Notes: generated by a model not told the origin, from the letters alone. Positions 36,295-44,953 are shown, numbered from the stretch's first letter. The stretch: DNA of 64,000 bases from Lysobacterales bacterium (GCA_016182785.1 JACPFU010000029.1:1-64000); one strand, 5' to 3'. Program-made: numbers and translations.

Positions 36295-38742
36295 ATGACG
36301 AGTACCGAGCGCAAGGCGATGGAACGACCCGGGCTCGGCCTGTTGCTGGCATGGATCGCGCTGGCGCTGGTGGCGGCGATCGCGGCTTCCGGCCCGGGCA
36401 ACCTGCTCGGCCCTGGCGCGCGCCTCGCGGCCAGCGCCGCTGCGCTCGCGTTCGGCGTGGCCGCGGTGTTCGCGGCGTTGTCGGCACAGCGGCGCTGGCT
36501 GCAACTGCTCGACGAAGCCGAGGCGCGACCGAGTGTCGTCGTCGCACCGCCGCAGCGGCCACAACCCGCAGCCGCACCCGCCCCGGCGGCGGCGAACCTG
36601 CGCGAACTGGAAGCGGAGATCGAGCGCCTGCGCAACGTCGAGCGCGAGCTCACCTCGGCCAAGGTCGACGCCGAAGCCGCAATGATGGCCAAGGGCGAGT
36701 TCCTCGCCACCATGAGCCACGAGATCCGCACGCCGCTGAACGGCATCATCCCGCTGCTCGACCTGGTCCTCAGCACCAAGCTCGCGCCCGACCAGAAGGA
36801 ATACCTGAGCACCGCGTACCAGAGCTCGCGGCAACTGCTGTCCATCGTCGACGACATCCTCGATTTCTCCAAGCTGGAAGCGAACAAGCTCGAACTCGAG
36901 ACCACCGGGCTCAACCTCAAGGAAATCGTCGATGGCGTCTCGCGACTGATGGCGCGCAACGCCGAGGCCAAGGGCCTGCAGTACTCGGCCACGATCGACC
37001 CGAACGTGCGCCTGGCCATGCGCGGCGATCCCACGCGCTTGCGCCAGGTGCTGACCAACCTGCTCAGCAACGCGATCAAGTTCACCGAGCGTGGCGCAGT
37101 AGCGATCCAGGTCAACAAGCGCTCCGAGACGCGCACCCACGTCGAGCTGCTGTTCGCGATCCGCGACACCGGCATCGGCATTTCGCCGGAAGGCCAGAAG
37201 AAGCTGTTCCAGGAGTTCTCGCAGGCCGACAACTCGACCACGCGCACCTTTGGCGGCACCGGACTCGGGCTGTCGATCTGCAAGCGCATCATCGACCTGA
37301 TGGGTGGCCAGATCGGGGTCAAGTCCGAGGTCGGCAAGGGCTCGGTGTTCTGGTTCACGGTGCCGATGCTGAAGGCACTCGGCGACGTGCAGCCGGCGCG
37401 CAACGAGATCGAGGGCGCGCGCGCGATGGTCGTCACCGGCGACCAGGCCATGCTCAAGCGCCTCGGCACCACGCTGACCGCGTGGAAGATGCCGTTCACG
37501 CAGAACAACGCGGCCGCCGAGGTCGTCGCCAAGCTCAAGGCCTCGGCCGGCGGCAGCTTCGCGGTCGACTTCCTGATCCTCGACTTCGGATCGATGCGCG
37601 CCACCGCATTGTCGATCCTGCGCGGCGTCAGCCGCGAGGTCACGCTCGAACAGCTGCACGTGCTGGCGATCGCCGGTGACGACGCGCTGCCCGAAGACGT
37701 GCGCACGGCGCCCCGCTGCAGCACGCTCGAGCGCGGCTTCAGCGACAACGACCTGCGCGCGGCGATGAAGGCGCTGCTGACCGGCACGCCCACGGCGACT
37801 TCGGCCAACGTCCAGGTGGACATGCTCGAAGCACCCGCCGGCTCGGCCGCGGCCACTTCGCCTGCCCCCGCTGTACCGAGCCCGGCTGCGGCGACCAGCT
37901 TCGTCGCCGCCGAACCGCGCGCCGGGGGTCTCGGCGGGCACGTGCTGCTGGTCGAGGACAATCCGGTCAATCGCCAGGTGGCGCAGCGCCTGCTGACGCT
38001 GATCGGGCTCAGCCACGAACACGCGGAAAACGGCCGCATCGCGGTCGAGAAGCTCGAGTCCGGCGCGCACTTCGATGCCGTGCTGATGGACTGCCAGATG
38101 CCGATCATGGACGGCTACACCGCGACCCGCTACATGCGCAAGCTGCAGGGCGAAGGCACGCTGCCGAAGTTCCCGATCGTCGCGATGACCGCCAACGCCA
38201 TGGTCGGCGACCGCGAGAAGTGCATCGCTTCGGGCATGGACGACTACATGAGCAAGCCGCTCAATCGCGCCCTGCTCGAACAAATGCTGCAGAAGTGGCT
38301 GCCGCCGGGTGCGACCTCACGCACCATGGCACCGGCACCGGCGCCGATCACGCGCCCGGCGCTGGTGAGTGCCCCGGCGCCAACCCACGCCGACGCGTCG
38401 CCGATCAACGCGCAGATCGTCAACGACCTGATGGACATGATGGGCGCCGAGTTCGCCGACCTGGTACGCGTCTACCTGGAGGACTCGCCGAAGGCGCTGT
38501 CGATCCTCGAACGCTCGGCCGCGTCCAACGACCTCGACGGACTGATCGCACCGGCGCACTCGCTCAAGTCGACCAGCGCCAACCTCGGCGCGATGATGCT
38601 GGCGGACATGGCCAAGCGCATCGAGCATGGGGCGCGTTCCGGCACCATCGGCGAACCGGTACTGCTGGTCGCGCAGCTGACGCATGAGTTCCAGCGCGTC
38701 TCCACGCACCTGCGCCAACTGCTGTCGCAGATGGCGTCCTGA
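36295..38742 (+). CDS. Hybrid histidine kinase with REC and Hpt domains
   Basis: An 815-residue sensor kinase. Two N-terminal hydrophobic helices (about 14-62) anchor it with almost no sensor loop. After a Pro/Ala linker and coiled coil come HisKA (MSHEIRTPLNG, H142), HATPase (LLSNAIKFT, FGGTGLGLSI), a degenerate receiver (about 375-500), a canonical receiver (LLVEDNPVNRQ, MDCQMPIMDG), and a C-terminal Hpt with H755 in AHSLKSTSANLGA. It resembles BarA/RpfC-type phosphorelay kinases. It starts 31 bases after the upstream REC-EAL gene, so the pair is probably one operon. Confidence 0.93.
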   Translation: MTSTERKAMERPGLGLLLAWIALALVAAIAASGPGNLLGPGARLAASAAALAFGVAAVFAALSAQRRWLQLLDEAEARPSVVVAPPQRPQPAAAPAPAAANLRELEAEIERLRNVERELTSAKVDAEAAMMAKGEFLATMSHEIRTPLNGIIPLLDLVLSTKLAPDQKEYLSTAYQSSRQLLSIVDDILDFSKLEANKLELETTGLNLKEIVDGVSRLMARNAEAKGLQYSATIDPNVRLAMRGDPTRLRQVLTNLLSNAIKFTERGAVAIQVNKRSETRTHVELLFAIRDTGIGISPEGQKKLFQEFSQADNSTTRTFGGTGLGLSICKRIIDLMGGQIGVKSEVGKGSVFWFTVPMLKALGDVQPARNEIEGARAMVVTGDQAMLKRLGTTLTAWKMPFTQNNAAAEVVAKLKASAGGSFAVDFLILDFGSMRATALSILRGVSREVTLEQLHVLAIAGDDALPEDVRTAPRCSTLERGFSDNDLRAAMKALLTGTPTATSANVQVDMLEAPAGSAAATSPAPAVPSPAAATSFVAAEPRAGGLGGHVLLVEDNPVNRQVAQRLLTLIGLSHEHAENGRIAVEKLESGAHFDAVLMDCQMPIMDGYTATRYMRKLQGEGTLPKFPIVAMTANAMVGDREKCIASGMDDYMSKPLNRALLEQMLQKWLPPGATSRTMAPAPAPITRPALVSAPAPTHADASPINAQIVNDLMDMMGAEFADLVRVYLEDSPKALSILERSAASNDLDGLIAPAHSLKSTSANLGAMMLADMAKRIEHGARSGTIGEPVLLVAQLTHEFQRVSTHLRQLLSQMAS

Positions 38743-38753
38743 GCCAGGGCGGC

Positions 38754-39311
38754 TCAGCGCCAGCCGGCCACCGGCCCGGTCACTGCGGTGGCCGGGGCAT
38801 CACCGGGATCGACGCCATGCTTGCGCGCGACCCCGGCGAGGTGGCCGAGCGCGCGCTGGTAGACCTCGCGCTTGAAGTCGACGACGTTGTCCACCGGGTA
38901 CCAGAAGTCCACCCAGGTGAAACTGTCGAACTCGGGCCGATCGGAATGATCGAGGCGCAAGTCGCTGTCCTCGCCGAGCATGCGCAGCAGGAACCAGACC
39001 TGCTTCTGGCCGATGCAGGTCGGTCGCTCGCGCCTGCGCACGAAGCGCCGGGGCAGGCGGTAGCGCAGCCAGCCCGGCGTCGATCCGAGCACTTCGACAT
39101 GGTGCGGATGCAGCCCGGTCTCCTCGAACAGTTCCCGGTACATCGCCTCCAGCGGCGTCTCGTCGGAATTCATCCCGCCCTGCGGAAACTGCCAGCCGTC
39201 GCGGCCGACGCGGCGCGCCCAGAACAGCCGCCCGTCGCCGTGCATCAGCACGATGCCCACATTGGGTCGGTAGCCGTCAGGGTCGATCACGGCCCGCTCC
39301 AGAAAATTCAC
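38754..39311 (-). CDS. rppH: RNA pyrophosphohydrolase
   Basis: Nudix enzyme that removes pyrophosphate from the 5' end of mRNA and starts decay. The 185-residue protein carries a complete Nudix box ([20 protein letters not shown] then TGL, about residues 43-65) and the RppH-type RPNVGIVL and GWQFPQGG segments. The start is a GTG at 39311; no ATG is in a suitable place. It is convergent with the hybrid kinase gene, 11 bases apart. Confidence 0.93.
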   Translation of the reverse strand: MNFLERAVIDPDGYRPNVGIVLMHGDGRLFWARRVGRDGWQFPQGGMNSDETPLEAMYRELFEETGLHPHHVEVLGSTPGWLRYRLPRRFVRRRERPTCIGQKQVWFLLRMLGEDSDLRLDHSDRPEFDSFTWVDFWYPVDNVVDFKREVYQRALGHLAGVARKHGVDPGDAPATAVTGPVAGWR

Positions 39312-39441
39312 TGCGCCGATTCTTCCACAGCGCCGCGAAGCGGGACAAGGAAACCGCGCACGCTTCGTCCGCGCGTCGGGCGTTTCCCTGATTTCCTTGA
39401 CAAGGCGGGCGGTCACACCAACAATGCGCGCCCCTCGCGTG

Positions 39442-39518
39442 GCTATGTAGCTCAGCCGGTTAGAGCACGGCACTCATAATGCCGGGGTCGGTGGTTCGAG
39501 TCCACCCATAGCCACCAC
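39442..39518 (+). tRNA. tRNA-Met (CAT), elongator type
   Basis: A 77-base cloverleaf including the encoded CCA. The acceptor stem pairs GGCTATG with CATAGCC, the D-arm is GCTCAG...GAGC, the anticodon loop is CTCATAA, and the T-arm contains GGTTCGAGTCC. The sequence closely follows E. coli elongator tRNA-Met. A lysidine-modified tRNA-Ile2 cannot be excluded but fits less well. Confidence 0.93.
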
Positions 39519-39676
39519 TCCAGAAGCGCGTCAGATCAAGGCCTTGGCGGCGTTTCAGGCGCGGCCTCGGCGAAGCCGCCGCGGCGCTGGACAGTTGCAC
39601 GCGGCTGCCGATGCGGTCGCTGCGGCAACGTCGAGCGGGCTGCCTTCGCGACATGGCCGGGGACCAGGCGAGCGCT

Positions 39677-40033
39677 ATGGATATCTTCAAGGTTTTCACC
39701 ATCGAGTCTGCGCATCGCCTGCCGAACGTTCCGGCCGGACACAAGTGCGCGCGCGTGCATGGGCATTCCTTCCGCATCGAGCTGCAGGTGTCCGGCCCGG
39801 TCGATCCGCAATTCGGCTGGGTGATCGACTTTGCCGAGATCAAGGCCGCGTTCCAGCCGCTGCACGAGCAGCTCGACCACCACTATCTCAACGACATCGA
39901 CGGACTCCAGAACCCGACCAGCGAGAACCTCGCGCGCTGGATCTGGACGCGCCTGAAGCCGCGGCTGCCGCTGCTGGCGGAAGTGGTCGTACATGAAACC
40001 TGCACCTCGGGCTGCCGCTATCGCGGCAGCTGA
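39677..40033 (+). CDS. queD: 6-carboxy-5,6,7,8-tetrahydropterin synthase QueD
   Basis: Zinc enzyme of the queuosine pathway that converts dihydroneopterin triphosphate to carboxy-tetrahydropterin. The 118-residue protein has zinc histidines in ESAHRL and VHGHSF, the catalytic cysteine in GHKC, the LDHHYLND segment and the C-terminal HETCTSGC. The start at 39677 fits the fold; longer in-frame starts run into non-conserved sequence. It lies about 160 bases behind the tRNA-Met gene. Confidence 0.93.
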   Translation: MDIFKVFTIESAHRLPNVPAGHKCARVHGHSFRIELQVSGPVDPQFGWVIDFAEIKAAFQPLHEQLDHHYLNDIDGLQNPTSENLARWIWTRLKPRLPLLAEVVVHETCTSGCRYRGS

Positions 40034-40034
40034 T

Positions 40035-40051
40035 CTGCTGCGACGCAGCAG
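40035..40051. promoter_or_regulatory. Palindrome CTGCTGCG-A-CGCAGCAG
   Basis: A perfect 17-base palindrome directly behind the queD stop, containing CTGC-N3-GCAG, like the PhaR operator pattern described in alphaproteobacteria. It may instead be a short hairpin ending queD. It lies about 140 bases ahead of the phasin start. Confidence 0.35.
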
Positions 40052-40112
40052 CCAAGACCAAGTTGCAACCCCCTGTATCTGAACGAATGGACAGGGGTCG
40101 CCGATGGAATTG

Positions 40113-40141
40113 TTGCATTGCACCATTTTCCCGACTAGACT
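40113..40141 (+). promoter_or_regulatory. Putative phasin promoter overlapped by TTGCATTGCA
   Basis: TTGCAT (40113-40118) and TAGACT (40136-40141) with 17 bases between form a plausible sigma-70 promoter 48 bases ahead of the phasin ATG. The -35 is part of TGCATTGCA, a TGC-N3-GCA dyad of the type used by PHA regulators (PhaR). The operator role is inferred. Confidence 0.45.
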
Positions 40142-40188
40142 GCGCCGCAGTAACGTCACCCATCGTGGGTGCGTCCAGGGGCAAAGCC

Positions 40189-40572
40189 ATGTTTGAGCAG
40201 ATCAGCAGTCCGTTTATCGCAGCGACCAAGCAGTTTGCCGAAGCCGGTTTCAAGGCTCAGGGCATCGCACTCGATGGATTCGAGAAGGTCGTGGGCGCCC
40301 AGATCAATACCTTCGAGAACCGCCTGAACGCCACCCTCGACTTCTGGTCGCAGGCCGCGGAAGTGCGCAACCTCGATGGCGTCAAGGCATTCATGCCGAA
40401 GTCGGTCGCGCTGGCGAAGGAAACCGCCGAGACCGTGTTCGCGGCGACCCAGGCAGTGGTCGGCATCACCGTCAAGACCGGTGAAGCGCTCAATGCGGTG
40501 GTCAAGGGCCAGATCGAAGCGTCGAACGACGCCTTCGTGAAGCCGGTCGCAGCCGCGCGCAAGGCCAAGTAA
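40189..40572 (+). CDS. Phasin family protein
   Basis: A 127-residue helical, Ala-rich protein with the phasin pattern. It begins FEQISSPFIAATKQFAEAG and has FENRLNATLDFWSQAAEV, then long amphipathic helices ending in PVAAARKAK. Phasins coat polyhydroxyalkanoate granules. No phaC, phaA or phaB is in the window, so granule binding is inferred from family alone; related proteins can coat other lipid inclusions. It is followed by hairpins and a strong terminator. Confidence 0.85.
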   Translation: MFEQISSPFIAATKQFAEAGFKAQGIALDGFEKVVGAQINTFENRLNATLDFWSQAAEVRNLDGVKAFMPKSVALAKETAETVFAATQAVVGITVKTGEALNAVVKGQIEASNDAFVKPVAAARKAK

Positions 40573-40576
40573 TTCC

Positions 40577-40699
40577 GCTGCGGCCGGACGGCCGCAGCCT
40601 GCAAGTTGCGTGGAAGACGCTGCACGAATCTCCCTCCCCTTAAAGAGTAGTGCAGCGTCCTTTTGAAGGCCGACAGTCCCCTGTCGGCCTTCGTTTTTT
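40577..40699 (+). ncRNA. Candidate small RNA or structured 3' UTR behind the phasin gene
   Basis: Three stem-loops in a row after the phasin stop: GCTGCGGCC/GGCCGCAGC (40577-40598), a perfect ten-pair stem GACGCTGCAC/GTGCAGCGTC (40616-40625 with 40650-40659), and an intrinsic terminator (40665-40699). The 24-base loop of the second holds TCTCCCTCCCC, which could pair with Shine-Dalgarno sequences. No open frame covers it. It may be processed from the phasin mRNA or made separately; no separate promoter was found. Confidence 0.4.
40665..40699 (+). terminator. Strong intrinsic terminator
   Basis: A twelve-pair perfect stem GAAGGCCGACAG/CTGTCGGCCTTC with a TCCC loop, followed by GTTTTTT. It ends the phasin transcript and the structured region behind it. 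Confidence 0.92.
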
Positions 40700-40801
40700 C
40701 CGGGCCCTGCGCAGCAGGCCGTCCTGCCTGGCCACCCGCCGGGGAGGGTCGCGGCGGCGCACTTGTGCGACACTCCGGCGTGCCATCGCGACAGGCCCAG
40801 C

Positions 40802-42454
40802 ATGCTCGAATTGCTCGTCGAAGCCGGCCCGCAGTCCGGCCAGCGTTTTGCCCTCGAGGCCAGCACCGTGCTCGGCCGCGGCCAATTCGCCGACTTGGTC
40901 ATCGCCGACCTCGCGGTGTCGCGCCGTCACGCCCAGATCGAACCCGAAGGTTCGTACTGGCTGCTGAAGGACCTGGAGAGCGCGAACGGCACGCGCCACA
41001 ACGGCAAGCCGCTGCTGGCGCCGGTGCGGCTCGATGAAGGCGACACCGTCGAACTCGGCCAGACCCGGCTGCGCGTGAGGCTGCGTCGACCCGGCGAGGG
41101 CGACCTGCCGCCGCCGCAGATGGAAGCCGCCGAGGCCACCCTCATGGAGGGCGGCGTGCGCGCTCCGGCCCCGGCGCCGCGGACCTCGCCTTCGGATGAA
41201 CTCAAGGCCTTCGTGCCCGGTACGGAGCGGCGTCAGCAAGTGGTCTTGCGCCTGCAATTCTTCGAGCGCATCGCCGAGTTGCTGTCGCTCGCCGGCACCC
41301 CCGAGCAACAGCAGCGATCGGCGCTGGCGGCGCTGGCCGACGTGTTCCCGCGCTGCCGGCGGCTGGTGCTGCTGGCGCGGGAGAGCGCCAACCGCCCCTG
41401 GCGCGTGGTGGCGCAGAGGATCTCCGCCGGCGACGAACTCGACCTCGGCTTCGTGCAGGCGATCGCGAGCGCGGCCACGACCGCCGGCAAGGTGCTGGTC
41501 GCCGCCGCCGGCACCGCCCCGGCGCCGGTCTCCGAGACCATGCTGCCGCGGCAGCCGGCCAGCGTGGCCGCGGCGCCGTTGGGCCATTCCGGGGTGCAGC
41601 TCGGCGTGCTCTATCTCGACGCGGCCGACGATCCGCACGCACTCGCCAACGCGGACGCCGATTTCCTGCGCAGTTGCGCCGGGCAGTTCGGGGCGCTGCT
41701 CGCGGCCGACCGCCACGCGCAGAGCGCGCGCGTCGTGCAAGCCGATGATTTCGACCTGACCCGACGCATCCAGGCACGCTTCCTGCCAGCAGCCACACCG
41801 CGCTTCGACGGCTACGAGATCGCCGACGGCTACAGCGCCGCGCGCATCGTCGGCGGCGACCTGTTCGACTTCCTGACGCTGGCCGACGGCAGGCCGCTGA
41901 TCTTCATCGGCGACGTGTCCGGCCAGGGCATTCCCGCGGCGCTGCTGATGGCGCGCGTCGGCGCCCACCTGCGCGCGCTGGCGCAGCGCGCACGCTCACC
42001 CTCCGAAACCCTGCGCTTGCTCAACGGCCTGCTGCGCCCGGAACTCGAAAGCGGCATGTTCGTGACGGCGATCGCGGCGGCGCTCGATGTCGGCCGCGGC
42101 CAGGTCGACATTGCCTGTGCCGGACATCCGCCGCCGCTGGTGCGACGCGCCGACGGCCGCATCGAGGAACCGCCGATGCTGTCGGCCCCGGCGCTCGGCG
42201 TCGGCGGCGACGCCTTCCGCGAGTCGCGCATCGACCTGGCGCGCGGCGACGGCATGCTGTTCTACACCGACGGCCTCGACGAGGCGCGCAATGAGCAGGA
42301 CGAGGCCTTCGGTCTGGAGCGCGTACGCCCGCTGCTCGCCGCTGCGCGCTCGGCCGGTCAGGCGGTGGAGTCGCTGACCAGCGCCGTCGAAGGCTGGTTC
42401 GGGCTGGCACCGCAGTTCGACGACCTCGCGCTGATCGCGCTCTGGCGGCGCTGA
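40802..42454 (+). CDS. FHA-GAF-SpoIIE-type protein phosphatase
   Basis: A 550-residue cytoplasmic protein. The N-terminal FHA domain (about 1-100) keeps its phosphothreonine-binding residues (LGRG, SRRH, NGT). A GAF-like region (about 155-310) follows, then a PP2C/SpoIIE phosphatase (about 330-550) with metal aspartates in GGDLFDF, GDVSGQG, YTDGLDEA and DDLALIAL. RsbU/SpoIIE-type enzymes dephosphorylate STAS proteins. A STAS gene lies directly opposite, its stop adjacent to this one, and is the likely substrate. Confidence 0.92.
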   Translation: MLELLVEAGPQSGQRFALEASTVLGRGQFADLVIADLAVSRRHAQIEPEGSYWLLKDLESANGTRHNGKPLLAPVRLDEGDTVELGQTRLRVRLRRPGEGDLPPPQMEAAEATLMEGGVRAPAPAPRTSPSDELKAFVPGTERRQQVVLRLQFFERIAELLSLAGTPEQQQRSALAALADVFPRCRRLVLLARESANRPWRVVAQRISAGDELDLGFVQAIASAATTAGKVLVAAAGTAPAPVSETMLPRQPASVAAAPLGHSGVQLGVLYLDAADDPHALANADADFLRSCAGQFGALLAADRHAQSARVVQADDFDLTRRIQARFLPAATPRFDGYEIADGYSAARIVGGDLFDFLTLADGRPLIFIGDVSGQGIPAALLMARVGAHLRALAQRARSPSETLRLLNGLLRPELESGMFVTAIAAALDVGRGQVDIACAGHPPPLVRRADGRIEEPPMLSAPALGVGGDAFRESRIDLARGDGMLFYTDGLDEARNEQDEAFGLERVRPLLAAARSAGQAVESLTSAVEGWFGLAPQFDDLALIALWRR

Positions 42455-42937
42455 TCAACCGCCTTGGTCTGCCGGCGTGGCCGAAACGCCGAGCAGCCCG
42501 GCAACCGCAGCCGCACGTTCCGGATCGGGCAGCGCAGCGGCGGCGCCTACTCCAAGCAGCCCGGCCGCGGCGTCGATCAGGGCCGCCGGCGCATCGAGCC
42601 GATGCGGGTGTTGCGCCAGCGCCGCCTCGCGGTTGACATACACCGCAAACGCCTGCGCCATCCCGGCCACGGCAAACGCCTTGCGCACCGCCCCATCCAG
42701 CCCGCACAGGCGCACGCTGCCGCCACCGCCGGTGGCTCGCTGCAGCAACGCGAGCAACACGCGCAGTCCAGCCGAGTCGATGCCGGCGAGTGCTGCCAGG
42801 TCCAGCACGAAATGCCGTCGCCCGCGGTTCCAGGCATCGTCGAGCAGCCATTCCAGGTCGCCGGCCGAACGCGCGTCCAGGCGCCCGCCCGGCGCGACCA
42901 GCACCACCTGTCCGTGGTCCTCGCGCACGATCTCCAT
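42455..42937 (-). CDS. STAS-domain anti-sigma factor antagonist
   Basis: A 160-residue protein. The first 105 residues form a STAS domain with the phosphorylatable serine in AGIDSAGLRVLLALL. An Ala-rich tail of about 55 residues is unusual for the family. Its ATG follows the stop of the cNMP-FHA gene directly. It is convergent with the SpoIIE phosphatase gene at zero distance. No RsbW-type kinase is present in the window. Confidence 0.9.
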   Translation of the reverse strand: MEIVREDHGQVVLVAPGGRLDARSAGDLEWLLDDAWNRGRRHFVLDLAALAGIDSAGLRVLLALLQRATGGGGSVRLCGLDGAVRKAFAVAGMAQAFAVYVNREAALAQHPHRLDAPAALIDAAAGLLGVGAAAALPDPERAAAVAGLLGVSATPADQGG

Positions 42938-43735
42938 TCAGGCTTCCGCCTGCGCCGTGACCTCGACGCTGCCAAAGCGCAGCACGTCGCCCGGCGCGAA
43001 CGCGCTGGCCACCCCGGAGCGAAGGCGCTGGCCATTGACGAAGGTCCCGTTCAGCGTGCCGACCTCTTCGCGCAGCTGCCAGCCGGCGTGGTCATGCAGG
43101 ATCTTGGCGTGGCGGCGCGAGAGCGAGCGATGCGCGTCGATCGCGCCGAGGTTCACGTCCGGAACGATCGCGGTGACCGGGTCCGGGCGCCCGACCAGGA
43201 ACTCGTTGCGACCCGACAACAGGAAGCGCGTCCCGCTGCCGCCATGGACCAGCGTCATCGCCTGCGCCCCGGCACCGGCCCCGGCTCGCGCGTCGGGCCC
43301 GCGCCCGGCCGCAGACCTTGGCATCGGCGTGAATTCGGTCGCAGCCGAAGGCAGCCGCACCGCCCCGACCGACGCCGCCGACGTGGTGTCGGCCGCGCGC
43401 AACTCGGCGCCGCGCACGCGCCCGGCCAGCTTGCGCATGATCCGGATCGCGATCTCGACATTGCCGGCAATCACGCCCGGAAAGGCGGCCCGGTCGATGC
43501 GAAGCAGCCGGCTCGGTGCGCGCGCGATCGCGGTCGCGAAGCGTGGCTGGTCCTCCAGGATCGCCATCTCGCCGAAGAAGTCCCCCGGACCGAGCGTCGC
43601 CACCGGCTCGGCTCCGCGCGCGACGCGCAGGATGTCGATGCTGCCGGACTCGATGATGAACATCTCCGCGCCCTCGTCACCCTCGCGGAAGATGGTCTGG
43701 CCGGATACCGCCATCACGAACATTTCCTGCGACAT
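42938..43735 (-). CDS. Cyclic nucleotide-binding / FHA domain protein
   Basis: A 265-residue protein. The N-terminal cyclic-nucleotide-binding domain (about 1-115) shows FREGDEGAEMFII and FFGEMAILEDQPRFA. A Gly/Ala linker (about 145-165) precedes a canonical FHA domain (GRPD, SLSRRHAKI, GTLNGTFVNG). There is no helix-turn-helix, so it is not a Crp-type regulator. It probably links cAMP or c-di-GMP sensing to phosphothreonine binding. It abuts the STAS gene (TGA then ATG). Confidence 0.9.
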   Translation of the reverse strand: MSQEMFVMAVSGQTIFREGDEGAEMFIIESGSIDILRVARGAEPVATLGPGDFFGEMAILEDQPRFATAIARAPSRLLRIDRAAFPGVIAGNVEIAIRIMRKLAGRVRGAELRAADTTSAASVGAVRLPSAATEFTPMPRSAAGRGPDARAGAGAGAQAMTLVHGGSGTRFLLSGRNEFLVGRPDPVTAIVPDVNLGAIDAHRSLSRRHAKILHDHAGWQLREEVGTLNGTFVNGQRLRSGVASAFAPGDVLRFGSVEVTAQAEA

Positions 43736-43840
43736 GGATGCTGGAACTCCCGTGGACGCCTGCGGGATTATGCGAACGCCCCGGCACGCGTGACAATCTC
43801 CGGGCCGGGCAAGGCTAGCGCGAACGCGGCGAGGAGGACC

Positions 43841-44806
43841 ATGCAAGGTTGCGGCGGCGGATGGATGCGGCTCGGGCTCGGCGTAGCCTGTTGCTGCGCG
43901 CTGTCGGTGGCGGCCCAGGTGCGCCGCCTGGACGCGCTCGCCTGTGCCGAGGTCGGCGCCGCTGGCAGCGGCTTCGAGGAAGCCGAGCAGAGCTGGCCTT
44001 CGCGCGGCAGCGGCGGCAGCGCTGGCGCCGGCAATGCCTTCGTCGCGGTGCCTGGGTACGACACCCTGCCGGCGTATGCACATCGCGAGTACTTCTGGTT
44101 TGTCCCCGAGTTGCCAACGCCGGCGCCGCTGCCGGTGGTGGTGCTCCTGCACGGCACCGCCGGGAGTCCGGCCAATGCGCGCAACGAAGCGCGCATCCTG
44201 CGCGACCTGTGGTCCGAAGCCGCCACCCGCTTCGGCTTCGCCGTAGTCTCGCCGGTGGCCGGCGGCAGCCACGGCAGCTGGATCGCGCCGGTGGCCGCGG
44301 GCGATGCCCCGACCGACTACGACGTGATCGCGGCCGCGCTCACCGACCTGGAATCGCGCCACGACATCGAACGCGCGCGCCGCTATCTCTGGGGCTTCTC
44401 GGCCGGCGGCCATGTCGCGCTCGATCTGCTGCTGAACGAGTTCCATCCCGGATTTCGCCGGCGCCAGTTCGCGGCGGTGGCGGTGAACGCCGGCGTGCTC
44501 GCGGGGCTGGCCTGCAACGGCAGCACCGAAGCCGCCTGCAACCAGTCCCTGCAGCAGGCGTTTCCGCGGCTCCCGTTGCAGGTGCTCATCGGCGATGGCG
44601 ATCCGCTGCGCACCTATGCCGAGGGCGACTCCGCTCGCATTCGCGCCCGCGGCTGGACCGACCTGCGCGACTACCGCTACCTGGAGTTCAGCGGCGGCCA
44701 CTGGGTCGACCCCACGCATCCGCAGCAGCAGTGGCAATGGCTGTGCCAGTTCGGTCGTTGGCTCGACCCGATCGAGCGTTTCCGGCTGCGGCCACGGCCA
44801 CCCTGA
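43841..44806 (+). CDS. Secreted alpha/beta-hydrolase, PHB depolymerase/esterase-like
   Basis: A 321-residue protein with a signal peptide (about residues 1-25) and an alpha/beta-hydrolase fold. The oxyanion segment is VVLLHGTAGSP, the nucleophile elbow is GFSAGG, and the late histidine is FSGGHWVD. The pattern fits the Esterase_PHB/feruloyl-esterase group. The substrate is not known; a phasin gene 3.3 kb away makes a polyester link possible but unproven. A GAGGAGG ribosome site precedes the ATG. Confidence 0.85.
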   Translation: MQGCGGGWMRLGLGVACCCALSVAAQVRRLDALACAEVGAAGSGFEEAEQSWPSRGSGGSAGAGNAFVAVPGYDTLPAYAHREYFWFVPELPTPAPLPVVVLLHGTAGSPANARNEARILRDLWSEAATRFGFAVVSPVAGGSHGSWIAPVAAGDAPTDYDVIAAALTDLESRHDIERARRYLWGFSAGGHVALDLLLNEFHPGFRRRQFAAVAVNAGVLAGLACNGSTEAACNQSLQQAFPRLPLQVLIGDGDPLRTYAEGDSARIRARGWTDLRDYRYLEFSGGHWVDPTHPQQQWQWLCQFGRWLDPIERFRLRPRPP

Positions 44807-44856
44807 TCCCTGCGCCAACCTGGTGCACAAGGCGCGCCAAACCGCCCCATTCCGCC

Positions 44857-44886
44857 TTGCGCGCTCCAGTCGATGCTGGCTAAACT
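44857..44886 (+). promoter_or_regulatory. Putative atp operon promoter
   Basis: TTGCGC (44857-44862) and TAAACT (44881-44886) are separated by 18 bases, about 68 bases ahead of atpI. The -10 lies in GGCTAAACTCCCGC, identical over 14 bases to the pyrE upstream region. Confidence 0.55.
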
Positions 44887-44953
44887 CCCGCTGCTTTGTC
44901 GGCGGCTTTTCGCGCCCCATTCCCTCTTGCTGATTCCCTGTGGACGCACGGCC

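Noticed and set aside
33526..38283. A 1585-codon open frame on the minus strand across the two signalling genes
   Set aside because: It is antisense to two clearly recognisable multidomain proteins and its translation is a low-complexity Arg/Ala/Asp-rich mix. Such frames arise from the high GC content at third positions.
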